A DNA stretch of 64,000 nt from Cristatella mucedo. Lineage: Eukaryota > Bryozoa > Phylactolaemata > Cristatellidae. Shown piece by piece: positions 20,641-33,405 of this stretch; positions within the stretch are counted from its first letter, which is position 1, and each line of letters begins with the position of its first letter. The position numbers and the translations under genes are program-made. The stretch is from assembly GCA_009760855.2 (NCBI GenBank), contig WPIO01000098.1:1295001-1359000 (forward strand), given 5' to 3'. Under the pieces are notes generated by a model. The model ran no database searches, was not told the origin of the DNA, and was given only the letters and a program-made list of their open reading frames with translations.

Positions 20641-21105
20641 CAGCCGCTGCCATTATGAGAAAGCACCCTTGCAATCCATTCATTCCACTAATATCACTGA
20701 ATTTAATTATTTTAAATAAAGCGTTTAGCATTCACTCATGTATATATATACACATATATATATATTTATATATATACATTCTTTATGCTTCTGTATATTT
20801 AATTATACATTCAAAATTTGCGAGTAAACGTCCGACCCTGGGGAACGTCCTGGAGTAAATGTGCTAGGGTCAACGAGGGGGGTGTGTGCAACAGGGTCCG
20901 TCCAGGGGAAAATGTCCTACTACCCGAAAGCACATAATCGAGGGTAATGCACTGAAATCGACAGCAATGGCCTAGCTTCTACTGCTATTCTTTTCACATT
21001 AGCAGTAAGTCGGTTGCTTGAAACTTCAATTATCATGCCAAATGACGTTTAATATGGGTACATGTACTTCAATCCATTGTGCTCGTCCATCTCAGGCAAG
21101 AAAAA
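20641..21105 (-). repeat. Arm repeat, module B right, with LINE-2 3' UTR remnant
   Basis: Matches 43386-43850 almost throughout, including an internal TA-rich stretch (20744-20785), the GACCCTGGGGAACGTCC region and GCACATAATCGAGGG. Its distal end (about 21060-21105) is homologous to the LINE-2 3' UTR in reverse. Homology with the 43.8-kb copy stops at about 21105. Confidence 0.65.
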
Positions 21106-21749
21106 GCCATCGTAGGCATTGATCGGTAAAATATGGTGATCTGTGAAGCTCCATTTCAACTAGATGCAATCCTGTTAGGAGCCCATGCAATCGCTACCGT
21201 TACTGCAGGGCGTCGTATTAAAAGTTGTACCACATCCTTTCAATCAATCATGAGTGTATAATTGAGGTCGATGCGTGGCAAGTGACGGCTATATTTCAGG
21301 CAATGTTGCAATTTAAAACACACAGTCACAAGTGAACGGATATTTGCAGGGTGAAGCTCCAATTTTGCTGGACTGAAACATATCATTAAAATATACAAAG
21401 CGGTTTCAGCTTCCACGTCGGTCCAACTTTGCCGACCCTTATCTTGATTCGCACTTAAATGTCAGAGCGAAACCTAAACATTCTGACGTCAAAACCCTGT
21501 TTAAAATCTATAACTTGTGTTAGGCCTAGCAAGATATTATATGGCATTTTGAGGATTAGCAGCTGTGACGACAACCACTTAACACACAGAGGTTTATTTG
21601 TAATGTAAATTAGACTTTAAATGCTCTCCAGAGTCAGATGTGTTTCGGAAAATGTCATCGAATGTGAATTAAAGTTTTTCGCAGAGTAATGAAATCCGCA
21701 CAGGTTTTTAATAGGCCGAACAACATTTCTGATTAACTTACAATTCATT
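21106..21749. other. Stretch without a recognised feature
   Basis: Unique within the window: no match seen to the corresponding place before unit 3 and no persistent frame. Confidence 0.5.
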
Positions 21750-22245
21750 TAACTCACACCTAACCGCCCAGTAAAACCATGCATGGAGGATTCCTAAATA
21801 GCTCAGATCGAACGTTTCTGGTAGTGCAATCGGCCTTAACCGTGATTTGGATTTATCTTTTATTTGCATTTCTCTTAGAAGCCCGATTTTTTAGTTTCTA
21901 ATGTATTGAAACTCTCTAAATATATTTAACTGTCATTGTCATGTAGCACCAAAGGCAGCGTGGAGAGCTGCAAAGTAGCAATAAAAGGGCTAGCCTGATC
22001 AGAACAATGTAAGCACGTGACCATTAGTCACCTGACTTTGAGTCCACCCCTACCAGTGGCCATTTTGCAGGTATAGCTTGCTTGGTGTGGATCCTGGACG
22101 TCTCCACAACGGTTTGCCTATGCTGCACCTTCTCCATTCATATGGTATGGTACGCGAACTCTGCAAACTTGTGAAGCTCCAGGGAGAAAACTTCTTCTTT
22201 TAGCTACAATTGATTATTCGTTGTGTCGTTAAACGATACTTGCAG

Positions 22246-22362
22246 GATGCCGGCAGGCGATCGGCTTGCGAACAGTCTGCTGCTGGACGATTGGGCAAGG
22301 ATCACTCAACCCTACATCTCCAGCTTGGGAAGCGCCGCATTCGCATATGCATAGCCGCAAAG
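22246..22362 (+). other. Putative exon E1, copy 2
   Basis: Same length and same splice-like boundaries as in copy 1. Differences from copy 1 are a few substitutions, some of which change amino acids in any frame. Confidence 0.3.
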
Positions 22363-23384
22363 GTAAGCCCATATACGAACGATCACGGTACCGCTTAACT
22401 CCCAAGCTGCACGGTCTGGATCCGACTTAGTGCAGACTAGCAGAACAGCTCTTGATCCCAAAGGTATCTGGTCCGCCCGAGGCCACACACTACGAGGGCT
22501 CATCAAGTCCCAGAGACAATTTTCACCGATTACACTTTCGCCACTGCAATGCTAAGTAAGCCGTCCCATATGCCTAAGGATTTCTTCTGGTATGGAAGGG
22601 TCTGATTTAGGAACTAATTCGTTCGCCTGAGTGCATACTTTTTATGACCAAGCTTTTAAGACTAGCCAACGGCAGGTGTTCTTTCACAGCTGCTTGTAGG
22701 CTAAAACTGGCGGTCTAGATTTCAAAATCCAGCTAGGAAAGAGTTGGCTAACTCGAATCAAACTTTTCATCTAAGCATGTAACAGCTTGGGTGTACTGAA
22801 TCTTGCCTGGCTTACTACGATGTTTTCCATAGCTCTATGCAATGCGAGCCGTGAACAAGTGGGGGGCTTGTCAAACTAGTCCCTGAGCTTTTTCACAACA
22901 CTGTGAAGCCTGGTTGAATGAGCTAGTTCAATCACTGGCGTCCTTTTTAAGAGCTTCATTCATCCTTCTATATATTTGGAGATTATGCTGGAGCCAGTCT
23001 TTCATCCGATCTGTTGCTAACCGTCGCCCTGGTATCTCAGATTGCCAAAATTCACCTAGTGATATGCGAGTTGTCTCGACACTGTCTGCTCACTCAGCAC
23101 ACTGGTTGCCGTTATCTAACCCAACCGGTGCGACTCACCTATCTTACTAAAAATTGTTCTGCTACGTTAGGTAACCCACTGGTTGAAAGTTCTAGGTAAC
23201 TGAAAATCGTCAAACGTGAACCAGTCTGGTAACTGGAGAATCGTGATTATTGTATGGGTTGCGATAATTGCATTCCTAATTAAAAATCTACCTTTCAGGA
23301 AATGACCTTAGCTGTGTGTGGATATTATTTTGCTTTAGCCTGCTTTGATTTGTCATCCTATATCTAGCTAGCTTCTACCCACAG

Positions 23385-23668
23385 CCACTAAGGCAGTGTC
23401 TGCTGGTCCTATTTATGTCGAGTTGGCTCTCAAGTGTTTAGCATATCTGAGGTCGGCAGCTGCTAGAACGCTGTCGGGTGTGGGCTACGCCTCATTGAAT
23501 ACTCGTGAATGGATACCATTAGCTGTACGTGGTTCGTATGGTGAACGAGCAAAGCCTTACGTTTATGCAGCTGCCACGAATATGCTTGTGCTCTGCTTGT
23601 GCTTGTGCACCGGCTGGCTCATGCGATCTGGTGATGCAGGGGTCAGTACGTGGGGATTTCAGAGATAG
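23385..23668 (+). CDS. Conserved open frame A, copy 2
   Basis: Exactly the same length as in copy 1 (284 bases), with the same acceptor and the same stop. Changes are substitutions only, several conservative (Asp-Leu to Gly-Val early on, Ser-Thr-Gly-Leu to Cys-Thr-Gly-Trp near the end). The hydrophobic segment is retained. Confidence 0.4.
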
Positions 23669-25094
23669 TGCTAGATAGCGGCACGTGTTGTGATGAGAAG
23701 AGCATCCTCTTGTGTTTGGACATGTATGCAGCACGCTTCTCTGATTTGTGCACTACCTTGGCGCATTCTGCAGTGACCAGCTATGTAAGTAAGATTTAGC
23801 TTTCTGAATAAATATAATAATAACATGTTTGAATAGCATCGTAATAGAACTGAATCTTTCTCAAGGAACTGTAGAGATGCCAGATATAATTAATAGCGAA
23901 AGTTTGGTTCTACCATCCACAAGCAGCTGAACCATTCCAAGCAGGTACATGGAAACATAGGGCTAAGAACAACGACTAATAAAATGCTGCAAATATGACA
24001 GTTCTGTTTCAAACTTCTTTTTGGATGTCGTGCCAGGGATTGCTTTGACCAATGTCGGTAGCTTGTTCTAGAGTTTGGGAGCGTATCAACTAATTGCACG
24101 GTCTCCAATGTCCCGTCGGCGAGAAGTGATTGAATGTGACAACTGATACAGTAGCATAAACGTCTCCAGCAGCCGAGTTTTGCATTAGCTGCATGTGCCC
24201 GATCGGTAAAGCTCATAAACTGGCAAGTAGTGAAATACAAAGTCGTAAATTGATGCCACAAATACATGGACCATTTGGGATCTGATATTCTTGTCTACAT
24301 TTCCTGATTTCTAGCAAGGTCATGTTACTGAAAATGGGCAAATTTTTTGGACTCAGGGCTAATACGGATCAGGACATCGAGTATGGGTCCATAATTGACA
24401 GAAAATTTGCTGGCATAGCAAATCAAATGCCTTTGGAATATTTGTAGCCTCCGTGCCTTGGTTTTCCAGATCTTCTGTGCTTTATCTTTATCTTCTTCAC
24501 CACGAGATACTGTCTACGACAATCTCAGGAAAGTGTGTCATTCTGACAGCAAGAAGACTGCTGCAGAGTGAGAGGTTGAGGTGGTGCACTCTAATGATAA
24601 CCCCTAGCCCGACTTTAATGCCTATCGGCATCGGGTTCACGAATTTGCTATGGAGTTGATGCGGTTCAATGCAATGGCTCAGAGTTATAGCCGGCTCATT
24701 GACCCAGAAAATGCACACGGCACATAGCATGGATTTTAAAATGAGAAAGTGCCCCTACAGTTAAGACTGCCAAGCCTAGCACACAGCAGCAAGGGTGGTT
24801 TTCACAGCCACTGCTTATGTTAGTTTAAGCTCGTACGTTTGCACCAGAATAGGCACTGGCACGACAGCTGTCACACGGAGCTTTTGCAAAAGGATAAGTT
24901 CTCAAATCGCCGTACAGAACTTCTGTGTGATCGCTGTGGTTGGCTGGCTCACCCTGACTGCTGACTGCCCTAACCCTGGTCGCTTGCCACCACACTTGGA
25001 CCGACCATTGTAGCCAACTTGCTCTCCATTGCTTTCGTCTGCTAGCCTGACCTGTTGCCTGTTCCTATTTAGTGCAGCATGCTCAGCCTCGATG

Positions 25095-25586
25095 CTACTT
25101 GCAGTTCATCGCTGGGAGCTCCCTCTTTGTGCTGCATTTGTACCGTTTGTTCCCCGAAAGTGCCACGTCTCTAATAATGCTGTATGAGTCCGTCACCACT
25201 ATGTGATCCCCTGCGAGCAGCTTGCACACCGTGCAGCAGGCAGCTTTCGATTTCTCCCGACTGCCAAACCTTGTTTGTGCATTTCTCCTTTCTGCTTCTC
25301 TCCCCACATGCTTTGCATGATGCTCTACCATTTTTTTTGCAAGGATCTTCCGAACGGCAAGAGCCAGCCCCTCTAAGCTTCTCATCGTAGCAGCTGTCGC
25401 ATCCTCAAGCAGAGAAGTCTCTACTGAGATAATCTGCAGGAATTCTTTACTTTGTTGGAGATCAAAAGTGCTTGAAAATGTGATCGGAGAGGTATGTACA
25501 TGACACGACCTTGTAGAAGCTGCTGACGAATACCGTGCTAGAGCAGCCACTGTGCCTCTGGTATGAAGCATCAGCCCTTTTTTCAT
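25095..25586 (-). CDS. Conserved minus-strand frame B, copy 2
   Basis: 163 codons, with an extra in-frame ATG five codons upstream of the shared start. Two indels that compensate each other change the residues between about positions 71 and 88, then the frame rejoins that of copy 1 and ends identically. Confidence 0.27.
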   Translation of the reverse strand: MKKGLMLHTRGTVAALARYSSAASTRSCHVHTSPITFSSTFDLQQSKEFLQIISVETSLLEDATAATMRSLEGLALAVRKILAKKMVEHHAKHVGREAERRNAQTRFGSREKSKAACCTVCKLLAGDHIVVTDSYSIIRDVALSGNKRYKCSTKRELPAMNCK

Positions 25587-25809
25587 TGATACGAAATCAC
25601 GGGAGAACGGCCGAGAGTTCCCCAGCTGAATTCACTATTAAGTCGACGGCTGTGGCTTACCGAAACAATTACCACCAGTGGTAAGTCTAGATGCTTGCAT
25701 ATTATGATGAAGCTACACACGCAGAAGCAGCAGAGCCTCAAGAGTGATATAGAAACCAGCTAGAGTGGAATTGATATTGTAGCCTACTCCAATTGGGCGA
25801 CCGTATCGC

Positions 25810-25863
25810 CAGCATTGTTGCTGCCTGCCTATTGACGAACGTTGTTGCTGCCTGCCTATTGAC
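25810..25863. repeat. 27-base direct duplication, copy 2
   Basis: Same two-unit array as in copy 1 with private substitutions in the second unit; the duplication predates the separation of the large units. Confidence 0.9.
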
Positions 25864-26455
25864 CTCAGTTACTCCTGTCGATGCTGGCGCTCAGGCTGGC
25901 GTTATAATGGTTTAGCTTAAAAGGTTTTCTCTACGGAGGCTGGGACATGCTCAAGCCTCGGGAAAACGGACAGTTAGTTTGCACATATCTTAACTGACCG
26001 TATTTAATTACGTTTAAATATATGTGTTTAGGTTGCCAACCGACTGCATGTGCCTGCCCTGCTCTTTGCACGCATTCAAGCATGAGGCCGTAAATGCACT
26101 CTGACAAACACTGCCGGTGACAGTTGAACTTCTCGGGAAAATGGAAGGTCAACTACTACTAATTTGAGTGATCACTGCGACCATTTTCTGCCGATCATAC
26201 GTGTTTTATTCTGGTGGTGCATATTTATGCCTAGCCTTGTTTCTACGTGTCAGACGTTATCTTTTCGTCACGGTATGCGACTTGTTGAAGATTTATGTGT
26301 TATGATACTCGTCAATATGTAACCTGAAGCACCGGTGATAACTCTTTGATAGCAGTGAGGTTCTGCATGCTTTGCCTCCCTCTTCCAGCTTTCAGCTGCT
26401 TAAATCAGCCCTGCTCCCGCGTACATTTAATCCAGATTGGGTTCCTTGTTGTGGA

Positions 26456-26624
26456 GATGAGCCGTAATGGCTTACCAGGTATTGTGGTTTCTTTCCAAGA
26501 TCTCGGCCCCGAGGTCGTGGGTTCGAATCCCGTGGTTGGCGATTCTTTATCAACACTCAAGTAGTGGTGATAGCCATCAAGGCACCTCCCTTACTATACA
26601 AAAAGAGGCAGTTAAATCAGCTAG
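26456..26624 (+). mobile_element. SINE1a, copy 2
   Basis: Orthologous insertion to 4771-4939; B box intact at 26520-26530. Confidence 0.82.
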
Positions 26625-26814
26625 TATTTGTTTTGGTGTTTTTTCAGATATGCAATCACGGTCAAATTTGGAATTTGTTGACTACTGACTATTTTACTAA
26701 ACTTATTTTATTTGTACCTAAATCTGAAGGTGAGGGTGATTTTTCACACTGAGCTGCTATTTGAATGTCGTGATGTATACAACCTGATGCATTTTTACCA
26801 TACACAACTATTAT

Positions 26815-26943
26815 TCGCATTTGGTTTTGTCCAGCAAATAATGTGCTCGCCCCAAAGAAGTTCTGACTGAGGTCGTGGGCTCAAGCACAGCCGCATATGT
26901 GAAGCGCCTAAATAGAGATTACCTTCTCATAGGGCAATATTTG
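26815..26943 (+). mobile_element. SINE2a, copy 2
   Basis: Orthologous to 5131-5257, with decayed B box and the LINE-1-like tail. Confidence 0.72.
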
Positions 26944-27207
26944 TACTTCTTATTTTTTTTTATTCGCCGGACTATAAGTTTAATGTCAAGATCGTGAAAT
27001 AGGAAAAGACTGCTTAGATTCATCATTAATATACATGCAGCTGATCGAACGAGGGACCTTCAGGTGATTCGCAGACCCACTTTTACTGGTCCATTCCGCC
27101 TGCTTGCTACTGGTGCAGCTAGGTCAACTCGGATGCATATTTACGCATCAAATGTTTCATTAATGTTGCACGTTATTATTTAGCCAAAATGTGCAACTTC
27201 AAGCAGA

Positions 27208-27920
27208 TATGCGGACTTTCAAGCTAACCATTTGAGCATGTAAATACAGTGATGTGAGACCTTCACGTTGAGATACTAATGACTTCGCTCCTGCCATAAG
27301 CGGCCAGCACAGCCAGCCTTTTTCATGTACATATTTACGCCTAAACGTGTTTATTCCCTTGTACCATGTAACCTGTGTTACTTGGTACTAGTATTAAATG
27401 AAGCTGCCCTGAAAAGAGGCGTGTGGTGTTTGACCTATCGTAAATCCTGAAATGCAGGTGGTTGTACGTATATCTTATGTGCTTCTGCAGTTGCAGCATG
27501 CCAGCAATCCGTGCATTGGGATGCTTAAGCCATGTTGACATTATTCGGGCGATTTGATCACAGCTGACTTCGAAAAGCTCTAGAAGACTCGCTGAGCTAT
27601 GAGTGAGAGCTAGAAAGGCGTTAATTTAATGTAGGATTATCTAATGCACTCCTAACCCAAAGTTGTCACACAAGCTTTGACTACAAGGAAGAGCTTGCAT
27701 GCAGTTCATCCTAGTATGTGGGTAGTGCCAATGAGATTTAGCTTAGGCTACATACAGGATGGAGTCTGCTTTGGCTGAATCGATCTTGAGCCATTGAGCA
27801 TAGATATCAATATGTGCCAAATTCTGAGACTGCATACGATGTGCTCCACTACGCTTATATGGTCGCCCTATTCTCCGAATGCTGCACAACAAATCGACGG
27901 TTATTGTTTTCAACACAAAC
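27208..27920. other. Block present in copies 2 and 3, absent from copy 1
   Basis: The counterpart in copy 3 is about 52245-52966. Flanked by TATGCG on both sides in copy 2. No recognised gene or mobile element inside. Presence in copy 3, the more distant copy, argues for deletion in copy 1, not insertion in copy 2. Confidence 0.8.
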
Positions 27921-29212
27921 CTATGCGAGTTTTGTAGCTGGATAAAAGGTCACATACAACTGCAACTTTGCCACAACCTACAATTTTAATTTCTAGCGAT
28001 CATGTCACTGTTTCTGTCTGGGGAGGATGCCAATCAGTGGTCTTACGATCACCAGTGACTCATGGAGTCTGCATGAAGGAGTCCAGCTGCTCAGTAGTGT
28101 GCTATTGAAACCAGTGCAGGTAGGTGTGTCTTTGCTGAAACCCGTCCATATCCATGGTATTGCTTTAGGCCAGATTGCAGGTTTATGGATGTTGATGGAT
28201 TTATAGTATCGCATGGCAATGCAAGCCATTCGCGTAATTTATTTTAAATGCCTGGATTGTTAGTACAGCTGACTGTTTGCAGCTTTCGCAATCCGGTGAG
28301 AGCAACGCTGCTGGGGAAATAACGTGTCTCTAAAACCATGATTGAACGTGTGAAAAAGGGCACCTTTAAAGGCTTTTAAATATTTGCCAATCTGTTATAT
28401 CATCCAACCACACTGCTTGAAAAGAGCGTGCAGAAAAACTAACATGGTGTTTTTTTAGCCAACCAGCCGAAACCCTTTTCTAGACTAGCCTTATGGTGTT
28501 TTACAAAATCTGCTTAACAAGTATGCCTCCATTTAAAAGATATCGAAAGCAAAGCCGACTGTTTCTGATGTCGAAATAGGAAATGGCCATCGTGCCAGAG
28601 CTGTGGTGACTTCAAATGAGGGCTGGATACGAGACGTAAGTTAGCGAACTAACAGCAGTTTAATGGAATGCTGAAACTGCCATTTGTTTGTTGATAATTT
28701 TAATTTTTGGGTATGCGATGTAAATAAGAAATGTCTTATAAGTTGCAATCTAGACCACTCGATTCTTTTGGTTGCATGTTTTAACATCGATAACTTGTTT
28801 TACTTTCTTAGTGCTGATACCTAGTTACAGCCTGTCGCTGCAACTTGGCTAAGAATTCGTGTGAAACCTTTGATAACCTAGGTATTGGATGTGGCTTTAC
28901 AAGAACTCAAATCCGACTGTGAATACGGAAAAGCTCCAGTCTCTAAATTTATCGAAACAAGATAAGAAACAATCCTACTTTATCACCCTCCTCATGATTG
29001 TAGCTCATTTTCACCTTTTATTATTAGTTTGCATGCATCACATCTTCTGAGGCTCGCTTGTAGTCGTTGGCAGGACTTTAGTGTGGCTCCTGTGCCGGTT
29101 ACTGCTGACTGCTCCGTGACTTAGGAGCTACAACCTAATGACCGACCTTTCTACCCCGTACTCCGTACCCCGTTTTCGCTGAGTGGTCCTCTTTGAGACG
29201 GAGTAATCCCCA

Positions 29213-29698
29213 TTGCTGAAGTATGATACCTCTTTCTGCGGCATACTCTGCCTTGCTGCCTCATTCTCTCACTCACCACCAAGTGTTCATTTCGCAGCTG
29301 TCAGTTTTCCTCCGAATCAGCTACCATTATCTGTCTTCCACGTGCTCCATCTCTGGTTCTCTCCTCTGCTCTATCTTTCGCTACCTGCCAATACTTTCTC
29401 CTGCCTTCTCCAACTCTCTCTGTTAGCCTGCTGCTGTACATCCTCTAGAATACGCCTTCTGCCCCTTTGCTTCTTTCACCTGGTTGCTCAGCCTAATGCT
29501 CTGCCATTAAAGCTTTCCGAAAGCTGTGCTATCCGTCATCCCAGGATTTTGCTGCTGCTGCTGCGTTCGAAGAGCTTGCAGCATTGGATATGCTCACTGC
29601 CTTTAGATTTACATCATGCCTCATGCCATCGCCATGTCTTCATTGCACGGTCATGTACAAGCGGCACTGCGAAGATCGCGAATGCTTTGGTGAGCTGA
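29213..29698 (+). other. Pyrimidine-rich open frame C, copy 2
   Basis: 161 codons. It shares residues LLYLSLPANTFSCLLQLSLL and neighbours with copy 1 and continues beyond the stop used there. In copy 3 the same DNA (about 54240-54620) is frameshifted near 54390. Confidence 0.2.
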
Positions 29699-30633
29699 CT
29701 AGTTGGTTCGTCTGGCTTGCACGATGGATGCCATCAACTGCCACGATGTCGGACGCACTTGAAGACTTTTTGCTGTACGAGCGACCCATTTGAACTGCAG
29801 GAAAGCCGGCTTGGTGATTTAAGGTGCGGCTTCATCCCACGAACAACTAAGTCGGCCTAATGCTGAATCGGCCGCTTCTAGTTGCAGCTGTCTTGTCTTA
29901 AACCCGACTGTAGTTCTAATTTGCAGATTAGCCGACGACAAATAACACGACGTACCAGGACAGTGCACGGCACAATTGCCTAGGAGCCGAGAATGCAGCC
30001 TTAACTACATCAGTTAAGGTTCAGCCCATCTTTAAAATGTCTTAGTAGTTTGAAGATCGGAAGTGTCTCAGAACGCGCTCACATACTCGTTATGTATGCA
30101 TTGCGACCAGGTGAAATCGGCTGACAAAGAAAAGTTTAGAGAATTCTCTTTTATGGTGAAGCATCTCTTCCTTTTCTATGAGACAAAGCTTCTAGAGGGC
30201 CATCGATGATGCATCTGCTGTAGGCTTTAAGAAGTTGCTGAGGCTTAGCGAAAAATCAGCTGTCAACGGTAAGTATATAATGAAGCTGCTCAGAGAATTG
30301 ATGGCTTACTCTCCTGCGATGCGTTTCAGTGTCCAACATAAAACATGATTCATTTGCATAACACCCTAAGAGAACAAAAAATGTCTATTCAGATGCTTTA
30401 TGAATTCCACGGTGTTGGGGCCAAACACCTTAGCAAAGATTGGCCTGACCAGGAAACCTGAGCCACCAAGCCAAAGCATTGCCTGTTAATTAGAACGATC
30501 AAACCAATTGAGAACGAGAGTGTATAGGGTGCCCAGCAGTCTGGCAGAGCTATTGTGGGCGTACTATCACTCGATTCAGACCCCAGCCGACGTTCTTTCG
30601 GCTCATCTGGAACGCTCCTAGCAAGCACGAAAT

Positions 30634-30804
30634 CCAAGCTGATTGAACAGCCTCTTTTTGCATAGTGACTGAAGAGCCAGTAAGGCTATCACCACTGCTC
30701 GCAGTGGAGAAAAAGGATCGCCCAACGCTAGAAGCGATCCCTTGACCTCGGGACCGAGCTCGTGAAAGCAACCGCCTTTCCTAGTGTACCATCACGGCTC
30801 ACCT
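30634..30804 (-). mobile_element. SINE1b, copy 2
   Basis: Orthologous to 8237-8407. The B box has decayed here (an A/G-rich substitution replaces part of GGTTCGA). Confidence 0.83.
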
Positions 30805-31233
30805 AATATGTTCCTTGCTGAGCTATTCACTTTCCACCTGTGCATTGGCCTGTACGCAGGCTATCCTCACTCTTCTCTTTTGTTACAGTGTGCTCCGGTG
30901 CAGCATACACGACTGCTAATGCATCATTATCTCTGTCTGCTCACTCCTTTGTGTTGCCTAGATGCGATACACTATCTGCGAAACCCATACCACTCGTTAG
31001 TAGGGGTTTCGCACTTCGTTTCTCTGCCATCGAGTGCCCACGTGCACCTACACTATACCAATGAGCATGATGTCAACGCTGCAAAGTGTATCGTCGTCCT
31101 TTCGGCACCTGGCTCTGATTCTGCGGTTGATTTGTCATGTGCTCGACCAAGACGCATGTCACTTTGCCCGCAAGCTCAGTGCATCGGTAGCCAACTACTA
31201 AGCTGTCGCTTTCAGCCTCCTGCTACCTTTTAG
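30784..31233 (+). other. Open frame E, copy 2
   Basis: 149 codons from ATG within SINE1b into unique DNA, with Cys- and His-containing hydrophobic residues early and a charged segment (SARPRRM-like) late. In copy 3 only the second part is open (55198-55494). No family recognised. Confidence 0.2.
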
Positions 31234-31462
31234 TCGCTCGTCAAATGCAAGCGCCTCATACCAACGGGCCTTACTTGTAGCCTGCCCTATACTGCCTACC
31301 TCGGCCGGTGAGACAGCTGGCTCTGACCCAGACAGTGCCAGAGGCATGGGGAATGGCGCATGCATGCTTGCCACTGCAGTAGTCGATCTATCCTACCTTG
31401 TCGGTGTGCCTTTCGTGCTTGCAAACGACGAGGCACATATACAGGCAGACGCAGCTGAGTAA
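31133..31462 (+). pseudogene. Frame D, copy 2 (one stop)
   Basis: 110 codons in one continuous frame to the shared TAA at 31460-31462, interrupted only by TAA at 31199-31201. Two compensating single-base differences from copy 3 alter about five residues in the middle. The C-terminal residues LANDEAHIQADAAE are identical to copy 3. Confidence 0.35.
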
Positions 31463-31988
31463 TGTAAGTATCATGGAAGCAAGTTCAAGTGAAGTTTGCC
31501 AGCTAGTCTACTTTTAATTCATTACGGTAATGACAGAGTAGTTGCGGCCTGCTTACTGATGCACAGCATGAGAGGCCTTCCGGGAGAGGCTGGCGTGTAA
31601 GCTTGCATCCTAACTCTTCGGTCAAATTGTGGCTCTACATTAAGGCCGAAGCGTCTATGCAAATGACGTATCGAGCCATCACTGCTCAGTTTTTAACCCT
31701 TGCGACTGGCCGTCTGAGACTTTGTGTCAGGCTTCAATGGTTACGACACGACGCAGAATGATGGTGTCGGCCTGGCTTTTGTTTAAAAAGAAGGCAAGTG
31801 TTGGGGCTCCCATATGCTGGCGAATTGCGGTATGACAAGTCACGGGTTCCCGCGAACACTGGATTTCAGCCTGCCTGCTTTTAGTTTCCAGAAGGGCAAC
31901 ATGTCAGCTGAAATGACATAGCACTGTGTGCAATGCATGAGCTGAAGACAGAGCCTTGCCTACTTGTCTCCCTGTACTAAGAGAGGGC

Positions 31989-32237
31989 ATGCCAACCACT
32001 CCGGGAAAGTAAGGCGTACCAGCCACGGTCACAGGTAAGTCCACGGGACACTTCTGTCGTGTTGACACTTTTCTGGACTCGAGAGCCACTGCGGCACACG
32101 ATCAGTGCCGCCTGACCAAGGATTCGAACGATAGACACGTAATGGTGGTCTGCATTGTTGGCAGTGTACTGGTTTGCTTGGTATCTGAACCAAAGTGCAT
32201 ACATTGCTGTCAGCTTGAAAAGTTTAAGTCTTGTTAG
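31989..32237 (+). pseudogene. Conserved frame F, copy 2 (stop at codon 8)
   Basis: Same 249-base length as copy 1, but codon 8 is TAA (32010-32012) and the CxxC pair has lost its first Cys. The remaining frame is open. Confidence 0.3.
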
Positions 32238-32726
32238 GTTTACTGTCGCACAGTCACATGAAAACAACCTGCTTCTAACTCCTAACAGTAAGGTATTACT
32301 TCTTGTTCCAATAAAAATGCTGTAAAGAGTAGTTTTTGAAGCCAAGCGCAGTCGGGCTTCGTCAGTCAATACAAAACTACTAACAACAATGCGAACACTT
32401 TTACTAGACAGTGGCATTTAGCTTCTGGGTGTTATTTAATTTCATGCCATCAATTCTGGAATACAGGAGCCTCCAGGCAACTAAAAGAGGCACAAAAAAG
32501 TAACTTGTTGAAGTTGTACTATTTGAAAAGCAACACTTTCACTACTTTTCGTTTGACAGTGTACTGGCACCGAAACTCGCGGCTGCATCGTCTGCATGCG
32601 GCATTGCCTGGTCAATGAAAAAAGTCAAAATAATTCTTTTGTACTGTCCCCAAGAGAGGTACTTGATCACAATCTAAGTGCTAGATTCGTGCCTTTGTGC
32701 ACTAACCCGGGATCTTTGTTATCAAA

Positions 32727-32931
32727 TAGATTAACTTTGGCATTGGTCGTTAAAGTTGTGTTCATGCAAAATGCCAAGAGTTATAGCTTCTGCTAGAGAC
32801 CGGTCTTTTAGGCTCCTTTGTTTTAAGCACGGGACCCATGTGGGCATTTTAAGTGTAGGCTTTCTCGGAATTTGCTTGGGAAGCTTCCGGTTTCTGTCAT
32901 GCAAGCCGTTCGTATACATCTAAAACTGCTA
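32727..32931 (-). other. Near-invariant block, copy 2
   Basis: Identical to 10321-10525, including the 62-codon minus-strand frame at 32731-32919. The same position in the second sub-repeat of this unit (about 33745-33950) is clearly divergent and the frame is not kept. Confidence 0.6.
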
Positions 32932-32970
32932 CGAGCTTTTCTAATTAGCTACGCATTTCCTGTGCTCCAG

Positions 32971-33196
32971 GAGGACAATTATCAATGGTATGTGTCCCTG
33001 CTACTGCTTCTGCTGCAGCCAGCACTATCGGAATGGAGTACCAGGTAGCTTTTCTGTAGCTGTTGCTGGCAGTGTTTATCCTGCAGCTGTGGACAGACCA
33101 AGGATGCCAACTATGAAATGCTCACAGCGTTGCAATAACGTTAGGATACCTGCATCTTTGCAGGCTGTATCGCTGCTAATGATCGTGTTATTGTAA
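32971..33196 (+). other. Conserved frame G, copy 2
   Basis: Same acceptor and length as copy 1 with a handful of substitutions. The second sub-repeat of this unit has the start codon region changed and a poly-T run at about 34077-34089 breaks this frame. Confidence 0.25.
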
Positions 33197-33341
33197 GCCT
33201 CAGCTGCTGGTACTGATGTTGTCGTATCTAGTGCAGCTTTACCTGATGTGGCTGCCACAACAGTCGCTGGCAGTGCCACAGCAGCCGTTGCTTCAGCCAC
33301 AAATGATTTTCTCAGCTGTAATCACTGTCAGAGCCGCAAGT

Positions 33342-33405
33342 CCTCGCCCATCTCGCCCGCCTCGCCCGCCTCGCCCGCCTTCCCCCTCGCCCCCTCGCCT
33401 ACCTC
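33342..33405 (+). repeat. GC-rich minisatellite, copy 2 first sub-repeat
   Basis: One additional nine-base unit compared with 10937-10990; otherwise the same. Confidence 0.85.

Noticed and set aside
20744-20785. Separate TA microsatellite element
   Set aside because: It is part of the arm repeat, as shown by the shorter TA stretch at the same place in 43520-43545.
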